Shown here in pieces: positions 1 through 10,027 of a stretch of 27,439 nucleotides of DNA. The notes below the pieces were generated by a model that saw only the letters and a list, made by a program, of their open reading frames with translations, ran no database searches and was not told the DNA's origin. Within the stretch, counting starts at the first letter, position 1, and each line of letters opens with the position of its first letter. The stretch comes from Pelargonium nanum (Eukaryota > Streptophyta > Magnoliopsida > Geraniales > Geraniaceae). Both the position numbers and the translations under genes were made by a program. The stretch lies in assembly GCA_036897485.1 (NCBI GenBank), contig JAYMTF010000998.1, positions 1 to 27,439 on the forward strand, written 5' to 3'.

Positions 1-640
1 GAAAAAAAGGGGGCGGGGGCGAGCCTAGCGCGCCAACTTCCATGAAGTTAAAGACCTTGAAGCTCCGGGATTGGACCGGTCCGAGGAGCTTGAAAAGAGG
101 TGGAGGGTCGGTTCATTGGGTGTCATTCTTAGTGGTGATGTCGAGATCACAGATCGGGGGGAGGTTTATACCAGTGCCCCTGATTTGTTTATTAGTTTGG
201 TATCCTACGTTTGGTTTGAAAGAGAGTTTTTAGCTTTATATAGGTTGCTTCGGTTATGTTCTAGTTTGGCTTTATTGCTTTCGTTTGTTAGGTTGGATGT
301 TAGGTTACTTCTTTAACGTAAAATTTTTTTTATGGAATCAGTCAGCTATATTGTAAAACAGCCAACTAAGTAATACTAAATTAAACATGTTATGATTTAT
401 AAATCGTTAAAGTAAGGGCAAAAGAGGAAATAAAATATTTCTCTTTCTACTTCTCTGGAATGGGTCTGACATAAGTAAATATATTTCACTTCTTGTGGCT
501 TCTAAATTATTGCAAAAGCAAGATAAAAGCATGTTCAAAGTGAACAATTTTTTGTTTTTCAACCTGCCAATTTGCTGATGTGGCATATGATGTATTGTTG
601 TGACAGTAGCTTCTGCAGGTGCAGAAGTGTTCTCAAACAA
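1..640. other. Left-edge intergenic DNA, no gene recognised
   Basis: The first 40 bases are unusually GC-rich (G runs), then the sequence becomes AT-rich. Two overlapping plus-strand reading frames run through about 42-316, but neither gives a peptide I recognise, and no splice pattern joins them to anything. They could be the 3' end of a gene lying to the left, but nothing here supports that firmly. Confidence 0.4.
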
Positions 641-905
641 GGCCTAAGGATCCTAAGCCATAAATTATTTGGTTTAGGCTAAGTCATCAATGATATCATT
701 AAAATGCTTGGATCCAGCGGGTCGCTCCGCTCCCACAAATTCACTTGGGTGGGTAAATGGCTATTTTAATGTGGTGGTAAACTCTCATTGGTTTGGTTTA
801 GGCTAAACCAAAAAATTCTTGGCTTATATCTCTTATTCTATATAATCTCATTGGTGGCTTAGCCTAAGTCAAATAATTCAATAAATTGGTTTCTTTAAGT
901 TAAAA
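641..905. repeat. Foldback / MITE-like repeat
   Basis: Two 24-base arms at 662-685 and 856-879 are inverted copies matching at 20 of 24 positions, both built on the core TTAGCCTAA. Between them, 792-801 and 803-812 form a perfect 10-base palindrome around one G, made from the same motif (TTTGGTTTAG / CTAAACCAAA). A short direct repeat TCTCATTGGT occurs before the palindrome and before the right arm. This is the structure of a small non-autonomous DNA transposon, or two nested copies. I could not fix a target-site duplication, so the superfamily and exact ends are open. Confidence 0.55.
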
Positions 906-2998
906 AAATAAAAATTCAGGTTAACGGATCTCTAATATCACTGGTTTGTTTAAATTTTGAAAAGTTCAATCACTAGTTTGCGATTTTTGAAAGTTCAGTC
1001 ATCACTATGATTTTTTTTGTTCACAGTTCAACCATCAAATTAAATTAAAGTAGTTTTAATGATAATTATAAATCTAAATTAATTAGGAAAAAATAATGTT
1101 TTTGTTAATGTACCTCACATTGAAAGATGGTAAAGTCCATCAACACTTGATATATATATTGGGATCTTCACCTACCGGCTTAAACTTTTGAGTTTAAGAG
1201 TCATATTTAATATGGTGTTAGTTTGTTAGGTTTAATTTGATTTGAACCTACTACGTAAGAGGGAGTATACACGTTGGGACGTTGGGCCCCCTCTACCTAT
1301 TTCAAAACTAGCAATTTATTGTTTTAATGTATATAGATGCGAGCACGAGGACCATGTGGTTTGAATCTTGAATAGTTCAATGATTTGCATAACTTTATTT
1401 TGTTTATAAATCAATTACAAGTTAATTAATTGATCACTTTAATTTACTTTGGAAAAAATAGATTTGGTAGTATATGAATTTGTCTAGTGATCACTTGACT
1501 GTGCACTTTCTGTGTTCTTTTCTGTGTTCTTACCAAGAAGAGAAAAGAAAATTAAGGTGGTAATATGTTTTAAGGTTTGTATTATAGTATTATAATTGGA
1601 AATGTCTGCCAGTTCACATATAGAGTTTCCAAGAACCCACACCTTAATTACACAGTTGACTAATTTGCAAAGTTTTCACACAATTAATTCACTAGTGCAT
1701 GAGATTAACTAAGTAGTAATAATAATAACAATAATGTTAACTATTGCTATCATGTGTCATTCAATTATATTACAATGTTTTTGTGTTGATGATTCAATAA
1801 TAGATATTATAATTATGGCAAAGGTAACTGCTACACACAAGGCTACGCAAATTCTTGATACAAATCTAAATTTGATTTCTATATTTTTGCATATCGATCC
1901 AATTTGTTTCTTTAATTTTTATCTAAAACAGTACATGAACTTTTAAATATTTACTCAAAATAGTTTTTGACGTCAATTTTTGCCACTTTTTCCGTTATGT
2001 GGTCTAACATGAAATCTGAAATATATTTTAAATTTCATGTCAATCATTTAACGTAATACTAACATAAATTTTAGTCAATGACCATAATGAGACCATATTC
2101 GAATGTCCAGTGACCATTTCAGGTATAAAAAAAATTAGAAACCAAACTGAGACCATATAAGAAAGATGGTAGACCAAATTAAATTTTTAACCTTTTATTT
2201 TTCATTTGTACTATTTGAATTTAAGGAAAAAAAAACAAATTTGTCATCATGAGCACGCAATATCTTGTTAAATATTTTAGACATAAAAACGCACTCTCTC
2301 ACACACACATATATAAATATATATCAACCAAATTTTGGTAATTCGTTCACTCAAACTTCTTTCTCTTATCAGTTGAATTTTATAATTAAGACACTAAGCT
2401 CATTTAATACGATAACACAACAAGAATAGTTGATTTATAATCGATAAGTAGTTGAAAATCATATAGTATAATAATAATAAGTTATCTTCTAATTAAGTCA
2501 TAAGTTGCAATATTTATTTGTCAAAACATATATAGGACTATAATGTGACCTAAACTATACGCTAAAATTAAATCTAGCAGGACTATAATGTTTGATTGTT
2601 TGGTCTAGTTTCGCTTGATCTTCCATGTTGTGCTGACTGGACTTTATTTTCCTCTTCTCTTCCTACTCATATAGCCTAAATTATGGGTTAACAACATTTA
2701 CATTACTGGTCAACCAATTCAAATTATGACCTGTCTATAATGGTAGAGCACAATCAATAACATAAACTATTTCAAACCGATATATACAATTTAAATACAA
2801 ACACATTTAATAGCAGTTATATAGAACAAGAAAATAACATCTATCATACACAAGTAACATGAGAAACCATTGCAACAAACATACATAAAATTAGTAGATT
2901 TTCACAAGATATTATAACTCACAAATTAGTGATGATAGAGGGACGTTTTGGTAACCGACTCTTGGTACACGATATCATTTATCTCTCCTCCTACTATC
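906..2998. other. AT-rich intergenic DNA
   Basis: About 2.1 kb of strongly AT-rich sequence with frequent stops in all frames. It contains short microsatellite-like runs (AAT-rich near 1715-1735, CA/TA-rich near 2295-2325). I see no gene, RNA gene or intact transposon. Confidence 0.5.
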
Positions 2999-3174
2999 CT
3001 ACATATACCTCAAGCCTCTTTTTGCAAAGACAACCTCTCTTTTCGCTTGCTTCGAGATGCAAGAAGGTAGAGAGAGAACATGATTAACCCAACGACACAC
3101 TTTCTTCAATATCCTATGTGAAGTTGTTGAAGGAGGCAAAATGGGCGTTTTAGTATGTACATCATCATTAGAGT
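2999..3174 (-). pseudogene. Coding-like remnant, unknown origin
   Basis: On the minus strand an open frame of about 58 codons ends in a stop at 2999-3001. The peptide is hydrophilic and basic, with segments such as SNDDVHTKTPILPPS, KKVCRWVNHVLSLPSC and the C-terminus RGLRYM. Its composition resembles a real C-terminal exon more than random AT-rich DNA. Upstream on the same strand the sequence changes character at about 3175, where a possible transposon end starts, so the exon may have been cut off there. I do not recognise the family. It could also be a chance frame. Confidence 0.25.
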
Positions 3175-3370
3175 CAAGGCCGGCTTTGAAGGAATACAAA
3201 GTGGGCGCTTGCACAGGGGCCTCCAATGGATTGTGCATAATTAGCCGAATAACCGAAACTAATCGACATCGAGCTGAAACCGACCTCTTGCTAAGGGATA
3301 ACAATTTACAAATCACGATTTATAACCATAGTTGGCCGATTTGATTCGGTTAACCGATTAGGTCTATTTC
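3175..3370. mobile_element. Possible DNA-transposon terminus (decayed)
   Basis: Starting at about 3177 the sequence reads CAAGGCCGGCTTTGAAGG, followed by a GC-richer stretch containing GCACAGGGGCCTCCAATGG. This resembles the ends of plant hAT-Tip100-like elements, which often start CAGGGCCGGC. Further in, the motif AACCGA/CCGAA recurs (3243-3365). No matching opposite end or target duplication was found, so this is a weak call made from resemblance only. Confidence 0.2.
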
Positions 3371-4397
3371 AACAGTTCACGGTCGACTACAATTTAAAAT
3401 TTGTAAGGAGCTAAATTTTATATTTGGTATAAAATCCTCGAAATTCTTGAGACGGTTATAGTTGGAGTAAATATTATTTTCTTCAAAGTATCCTATAATG
3501 ATCAACTCAATCTATGTTGACCCATCACTATCACCAGAGATTTGCCCATCTTTATTTCTACGTTAATATTAAATTCTTCGTATACATTAATACAAGAAGG
3601 TTAATAACATGTAATCCATGTGGTTTAGAGGGATCACTAAACTATTTTTAATTTCTTTTAAAGTCCAACAAATGACCCATTACCGATCCACGCTTAATCG
3701 TTTTACTTCTTTTTTCACTTTAATGCATTTAATATTGGTCTATGAACATGTTCATACATAAAACACGAGCTTTAATTAACAAATTCGAAATGCAAGTTAA
3801 AAGAGTTTATGGTCCAAGCCACATATTTCTTCTCCCAAATATATTTTTCTTAAGTATAATTTTCAAAAATCCATGATAAAATTAATATATTTTATTGAAT
3901 CTGAATTGGAAACATTAATCTTTTTACTATAACTTTTGTTGTTTTGTTCGAAAATGGTTGGTCACTTACGAGAATTTCTGAGACCATTACTTGACATATG
4001 GGGTGCTTTGACCATAATTAGAGAAGCTTCACATTTGATGCTTTTTGGCTTTTGGACAACGTTTCACTCCCTCTATACATTTTTTAGTTTTAAATCTAAA
4101 TCGCTATTAACTACTCTCACGTTTTTTAAGAGCTTCAATCTTGCAAAACATATGCGATGATCAAATTTCTTTCGTTAAGTTCTCGTAAGAGACTTTCCTA
4201 CGTTGTTGGAAATAACCGGTAATATTTACATATAGGCATATATAAATTCTACACGTCTTCTCATAATATAATCAAATCAAAATAGCTAATAAGAGAAGAT
4301 GAAGAAAAAACTTTCATAATCTATAGGGGAATACATGTTATCACCGGACACCGGGTGACGTCTATTGGACTAAAAAATGGCGGCATACTAAATATTA
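3371..4397. other. AT-rich intergenic DNA
   Basis: Stops in all frames and no recognisable coding, RNA or repeat structure. It separates the putative transposon end from the reverse-transcriptase relic. Confidence 0.45.
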
Positions 4398-4515
4398 GTG
4401 TACCACATATTCTTAGAACAAATATGGCGTAACATGGAGGTGTACGTGGACGACATGCTAGTCAAATCTAGGAGCAAAACGGATCATGTGTCTGACGTCC
4501 AAGAAAGTCTCTCGA
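4398..4515 (+). pseudogene. Ty3/gypsy reverse-transcriptase relic
   Basis: A short plus-strand frame encodes a peptide with the core MEVYVDDMLVKS followed by a D-H-V-x-D-V-x-E-S-L region. In plant Ty3/gypsy polyproteins the reverse-transcriptase active site is YVDD or YIDD followed by M-(L/V)-V-K-S and a D-H-x-x-D-L-x-E-x-F helix, so the match is specific. The catalytic YVDD lies at 4443-4454. Sequence before and after does not continue the domain, and no gag, integrase or LTR was found beside it. It is a small, dead fragment. Confidence 0.8.
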
Positions 4516-4619
4516 TGCTAAAAATCCGCTCCTTTTGGTGTAAAATGAGCGGATATGTACGATTCAATCCAATTCGAAAAAAATTGAATTTCATTCAAGC
4601 TTCATGTCATTCGTTGTAA

Positions 4620-5500
4620 TTTGACATTAATTCTTTATACGTGTTGAACCTAGTCAATCCATCAAATGCGTTTAGTTTTGACATTTCATCATGTTTTGAT
4701 AGACCATTACAAAAATGGAACATGATAACAAATTATTACATGATGGGACACGCCGTATTATCAAAATCTGATGGGAACTAATTTTGACTGTGTGTACTAA
4801 TTTTATTTTGAACTTAAACTTCTCGTACTTAAATAAAGGAGTAATTACATAATGACTCCTTGTTCTTGACACTTCCAACACTTAACACCCTTGTTTTTTT
4901 TTGGCAACTTTAGGACCTCTTGATCTTTTATTCGTCCCATCCGTCAATTATATTTGACAGAAAATGACACTATTAGATCATATGCCCAGCACATGACCCA
5001 ATTAATTTTTTGAAATTTCAAAAAGACCATTTACTTTACCCTTCTTCTTCATTAATCAAGAACATGTTCATGATATGTAACTATAAACTTCATAACACCG
5101 CTGGAAACTGGAGGAATCTGGAAATTTTTGTCGGAAACAATAAAATTTTGCATATTGAAACTGAACACAACACACAAGTACAACAAAACTAAAAATCCAT
5201 AAAACTTGAGTTTGTTATGTTCAAAATGAACAAGCAAAAATTAACTGTATTTGACAACTATTCGTCGTTTCTAAAATGTCTCATTACTTAATGAGAAATG
5301 ACATAACCGGTAAAATAATTATTCGAACAACCCAAATTCAATATACAACCAAAAATGGAAAAGAGAAAAAAAAAGCAAAAAAAAATATATTTGTGAAGGG
5401 AACCAAACCAAAACCTCCAAAGACGATTCAAATTGGCGAAGTCCCCGGGAAGCCGTTTCGGATCCCAAATTATTTCCGTTTCCATGAAATTCCAAATCTC
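4620..5500. other. Intergenic DNA upstream of the zinc-finger gene
   Basis: AT-rich DNA without a recognisable gene. From about 5350 the base composition shifts toward CCAAAACC/CCTCC-type sequence, as is common in plant promoters and 5' leaders. The promoter and 5' UTR of the gene starting at 5711 must lie in the right part of this stretch and in 5500-5710. I could not place a convincing TATA box or transcription start. Confidence 0.4.
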
Positions 5501-5710
5501 CCGCCAATCCGTCGAAGAGAGGGAAAATCAATTTGCTGACCCAATAAGTTGATTGAATCAAGGAACAAGCCCCGACCCAGATTCATCACCCACCGACCTC
5601 TCTCGATTCACTTCACAATTCCAATTCCAATTTCAAAACCTACCCAGAATCGCAAACCCTCAGATCTCAGTACCTCAGTTTCTGATACCAAAGCTTCTTT
5701 GTCCAATCAA

Positions 5711-8700
5711 ATGGCTCTTCCATCATCTTCTTCCTCCGATGCTCCTGCCGCCGCTACTGAATCTGCAGTTCTCGAGCCTCAGGCTCAGGCCATCAAGAAG
5801 AAACGCACCACCGATCCGGGGGTTCGAACTAAGGGGAACCGTACCTACGACTCCGCTAACGGCACAACTTGCCACCAGGTTATTAGGTTTAATCATTCTT
5901 GTAGACCTAGAATTTTGAGGAAATGGTAGATTCTAGTTGTTAGGTTTTGTTTGTGAGCTGAGAAAATGAAGATCTTTAGTACTCACTTGAGGTTAATGAA
6001 ATCTTGGATTGCTTATCTTGTATACTCACTTAGTTGAATTTGAATTTTACTTGGTTTTTGAAATTGGATATTAGGGTTTGTGAAATTGAATGTGTGGGTA
6101 AGTTATATTTTTGATTGAATGTTGCAGTGTCGACAAAAGACGATGGATTTTGCTGCCAAGTGCAAGAACTGGAAGGTTGACAAGCAATGCACAATTAAGT
6201 TCTGTCATAAGTGCCTTCACAACAGGTTGGGGATGATAATGCCTGTGTGTAGTTTCTATAATTTTTTGGAAAATGGTACTTGTTTAACTAATTGACTGGC
6301 TATGAATTAGATATGGAGAAAAGGCTGAAGAGGTGGCAGTGTTGAGTGATTGGAATTGTCCCAAGTGCCGAGGCATTTGCAATTGCAGTTGTTGCATGTA
6401 AGTTGGTTTTCATGTACATTGTACAGTTTTTGGAAGAAAAAAATACATTTCTAACATTGTAGTTATATGCTTATAGGAAAAAGAGAGGTCAAAAACCAAC
6501 TGGTATACTAGTGCACACAGCCAAGAAAAGTGGGTTTTCATCAGTCTCAGAAATGCTGAACATTGATGATGTGGATGGTATAAATGGTGCCAAATCAACA
6601 AAAACTGTTGATTCAGACAAGGTTTGATAGCATTCTTAGAACTCTTTTTCATTTTTGAGGTCCTTATGGTTAGTTCAAAATATATTATTGTATGATGAGT
6701 AAGAAGCAATATAAACTTGTATCAGGGCCCTGTCATTATTTCACCCATAAAAAGGGGAAAGGAAAATACTTGCGACATTGACAATTTGACACTGAATTCT
6801 CAGAAGATATCACAAAATGGTCTGAAGAAAAAGTCTATTGGAGACAAAGAGCTGGATCCTAATTCAAGAAAGGAGGGTGTGAAGAGGCAAAAAATTTCCA
6901 AGGAAGGCTTGGCAAAGGTAGTTAAGCAAAAATGTGATGGTATGGATGAAATAAATGGTGATGTCTCAATTGAGAAAGGCAACACTAAGGTGTTGAAGGA
7001 TGCTGTATTGGAGTTGGATCTGTCTGAAAGAGTTGATCAGTCCAAAGAAAGCAATGATGGTGAGAGTCTGCAAGGATCTGAAGTGTTGGATGCTTTGGAT
7101 CATGATGATATTGGAGGCAAACTGAAACAAAATGAGGGCAGACCTAAGATGGCTACAGAAATGATCCAGCATGAAGAAGTTAAACCTGACATAACACTAC
7201 CTCAGGGTACTGACCTAAAGGCTGTTGCTGGTATAGAATTACCTTCTGAGCTTGTTGGACAGGCGTTGCAATTTTTAGAATTTTGTGCAGCTTTTGGAGA
7301 GGTATAGAATTGCATACATGTCCCTGCATATTTTATTATTGTTATTCATGAGCTGTTGCACAGTTTACTATTGCTGGATATATTCATCTTATAATTGTTA
7401 TACCACTTCACAAAAACGTAATTGTCATGATTTATTTTTTATGGGTTATAGATTGCATACATGTGACTGCTCACATTGTTTTCCCATGTTTTCCCCCATG
7501 ATTATCAGGCTCTTCAATTGCGGAAAGGAAGAGCAGAATCTGTACTTCGAGAAGTGGTTCAAGGGCAAGAGAGGCGCCGATGCCAGTACTCATCGACTGT
7601 CCAATTGCATTTACAGCTGTTGACTCTCATACAAGAAGATTATGGAGAAGAGTAAAAATCTCTACACCCACCCACTCCATACTCGTTTCATGTTGGTTCC
7701 ATGACATTGTCTCACTGTGATTAGATGTTGAATTTCTTTTTACTGTCTATTTAGATCTCCGTCATTAAGCCCATCAGATGGTGAAATTTCATGGCTGCAA
7801 GCTTTTGAGAAATGTATATCTGAATCCCCAGTTCCAATGGACGCACTACCTGAAAGTTTTGAGGGATATGCTAACTTGGACCGGTCAGAAAAGCTTAAAC
7901 TGTTGAATATTCTATGCGATGAAGCTCTTGGCACTGCGTAAGTTATGCTGTGATTCAATAATGTTTGCATATATCCTGCATTCTAGTTTAAAGTGTATGA
8001 TTGTTAGCCTTTCTTCAGTTACTTCAGGGACTTGATTGATGACCGGAATTCAAAATATGCGGAGAAGCAAAAGAAATCTAAAGAAAAGGTTTCTGCAGCA
8101 AAGGATAAGGTAATATACAAGTAGTTATTGGAGCATAGAAGTGATATTTAGTTATTTTTAGTGATTAATGGGCAGTAACTGGAAATGTACAGGTAAAACA
8201 ACTAAAGCAGAAGCTGCAGGATGAGGTGGCAACAGCAATCATTGCGAAGAAAGCTCCTTTATCTGAGTCTGAGCATGAAGCTATTGTCGCACAGTTGAAA
8301 GAGGAATTGGCTCAAGCTCATGCTGAGGTGCTGGAGGCAATGGACACAGTCCCAAATAGTAAGTTTCGGCTTCCTTATCTTGTACCCAAGACACAATCTT
8401 TTTTGTTACCTAGCCTATTACCAAATTATAATATTCTGTTTGTCATGTATGCAATTGTCAGAAAAAGAAAGATATGCTACTGTTAGAACAGAGCCTATAC
8501 TTCTGGATGACGATGGGCGTGTGTTTTGGAAATTAAGGTGCTGTCCTGATGCACCGGATCTGCTGCTTCAAGGTTGGTTTATCGTGCTGCTTAACTTGTT
8601 TTGATTGTTGAGCAAATATTGAAGGTATGCATATTTATTGCCCAGATTTGGGGACCTGGGATGCATTTGCTTCAAAAGAAGAAAAATGGATTGCCTACGA

Positions 8701-8963
8701 TCCTGAACAGAAACCACAAGTAGAGACATACATCTCTTCTAAGAAGTATGTATATGTGGTTTATCTTCATTATGCTATACTATTTGTATAGGTTTCATGT
8801 GTGTGGAATCAAATGATTTTCTTAAAGGAACTGTTGTTTGAGTCACAAGTTCCTTTTTTGCCTATATATTTGCAGGTTGAATAATTCTAAAAAGAGGAAG
8901 CAGATGCAGGAGATTGCTGTTGCCGATCCAGTTCAAGTTGGAGAGACAGTGATGAGTAATTAA
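5711..8963 (+). CDS. CDCA7-like zf-4CXXC_R1 zinc-finger protein with DDT/WHIM-like regions
   Basis: Exons: 5711-5878, 6128-6225, 6311-6397, 6477-6621, 6726-7301, 7509-7651, 7755-7937, 8019-8109, 8193-8358, 8462-8572, 8646-8745, 8876-8963; 651 residues, phase kept at every junction, stop TAA. Residues 54-117 form a Cys-rich domain: C54-x2-C57, C68, C77, C82-x2-C85, C105-x2-C108, then C112, C114, C116 and C117. With CRQKT, NRYGE and CPKCRGICNCSCC this is the zinc finger of CDCA7/JPO and R1 repressor proteins, which bind DNA in the nucleus. Residues 166-335 are acidic and low-complexity. Residues about 338-405 (LPSELVGQALQFLEF...) look like a DDT domain. Residues 480-550 should form a coiled coil. 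VRTEPILLDDDGRVFWKL resembles a WHIM motif, and KKRK near the end is a likely nuclear signal. DDT/WHIM proteins partner ISWI-type remodellers, so a chromatin role is inferred. ATG 5711 is the first Met of the open frame. Confidence 0.9.
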
Positions 8964-9171
8964 GTTATGCAAGCTTGTAGAATCAAAGAAAACAACAGTA
9001 GACCAATGTATTTTTTGTTGTCTTTTTTTGTAACAACAAATCTATTATTTTGGAGGTACAAATTGGAGGGTTTAGCAAGCATTCAACTGTTTCCTACTCT
9101 TCTTAATACAGATTATTTTTACTGGTGTTGGAGCCGGAAACAAGAGCTTGAGTGAAAGTGAAAGGATATGG

Positions 9172-9177
9172 TAATAA
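9172..9177 (+). terminator. Candidate poly(A) signal of the zinc-finger gene
   Basis: An AATAAA hexamer about 210 bases after the TAA stop, a usual plant 3' UTR distance. It sits just before the hAT-like relic begins. Plant poly(A) signals are loose, so this is only a candidate. Confidence 0.3.
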
Positions 9178-9184
9178 AAAATTG

Positions 9185-9741
9185 ATAAACCGTCAACCTG
9201 CCAATCTAAACCGTACCCGCAACGTTAAAAAATCGCCCAAGCTTAAACTGCTCACTCAACGGTCTACCCCAACCTAACTCACATGTCCAATGAGTGGGTC
9301 ATGGGTTCACTAAGACCAACCCACGGATAAACCGACTGCGCGTTCAATCAAAACGCTAAGAGACATCATTATATTTGGACCATTTGACTAATCTATTTTT
9401 TAATCAAGTGATCCATTCTTAATTATTATTTTTCATCCTTGGTTAGTTTTGGATGACATAACTATTGTGATTTGTATTTTCTAGTACTCCATTTAAAAAA
9501 ATGTAAATTCATTTCGTTTTTAATTAAATTTTATAATTTCATTAGGTTTTAAACCAAGTTCATATGTATTGGGCGGGTTGTGCTTAACCTGTCAACCCGC
9601 CCGCAACCCGCAATTCACAAACCGTTTAAAACTATATTACTCATGGGTGGTTCATGAGTTGCAAAAGTCTTAACCCAGAGCGAGCGAGTTGGGTTACATA
9701 TTTCCATAAACGGGCGGGAAACCCTCCCATGAACATCCCTA
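9185..9741. mobile_element. hAT-like non-autonomous element, left end missing
   Basis: The right edge ends ...CATGAACATCCCTA, whose reverse complement TAGGGATGTTCATGGG fits the TAGGG(A/T)TG termini of plant hAT (Ac/Ds-like) elements. The body is full of ACCCGC/CGGGT motifs in the same style (9200-9300, 9585-9625, 9700-9735), typical of hAT subterminal repeats. No matching left terminus is visible near 9185, so the element is truncated or very diverged. The eight bases after the right end (CACGGTAG) have no obvious partner on the left. Confidence 0.5.
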
Positions 9742-9949
9742 CACGGTAGGATAGATAACACCAAAAGTGTTGGTAAGTTTCTCCCCCTTTCCAGCTTAGA
9801 AAAAAGAAGGATATGGTAGGATAATTAACAAGCCAAGCACAATTACTTCTACAAGTGGAATAATGAACACATCTAATATCATATTTTCATTTTTCTTTAC
9901 AAAATGGGTTATAGATTTACAATATAGTTTTCCCAATTTGATGCATGAA

Positions 9950-10008
9950 TTTGACTCTCCACTGCCAAACATAATGCCATTTGCCAAACCAAATAGTGGA
10001 GAGTCAAA
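9950..10008 (-). repeat. Perfect 14-bp hairpin in the 3' region of the slr0575-like gene
   Basis: TTTGACTCTCCACT at 9950-9963 is exactly the reverse complement of AGTGGAGAGTCAAA at 9995-10008, with a 31-base loop. In the minus-strand transcript the stem starts about 20 bases after the TGA stop of the neighbouring gene, so it lies in its 3' UTR. It may be a tiny foldback transposon or a stable mRNA structure. Confidence 0.7.
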
Positions 10009-10027
10009 GTAGCTATTGTCATACACC

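Noticed and set aside
42..316. Two overlapping plus-strand frames at the left edge
   Set aside because: Neither peptide is recognisable, they compete for the same DNA, and no splice sites link them to another exon.
9163..9825. GGATATGGTA occurring at both 9163-9172 and 9809-9818 as a target duplication of the hAT-like relic
   Set aside because: The second copy lies about 70 bases beyond the recognisable hAT terminus and the sequence just inside it is not an inverted repeat.
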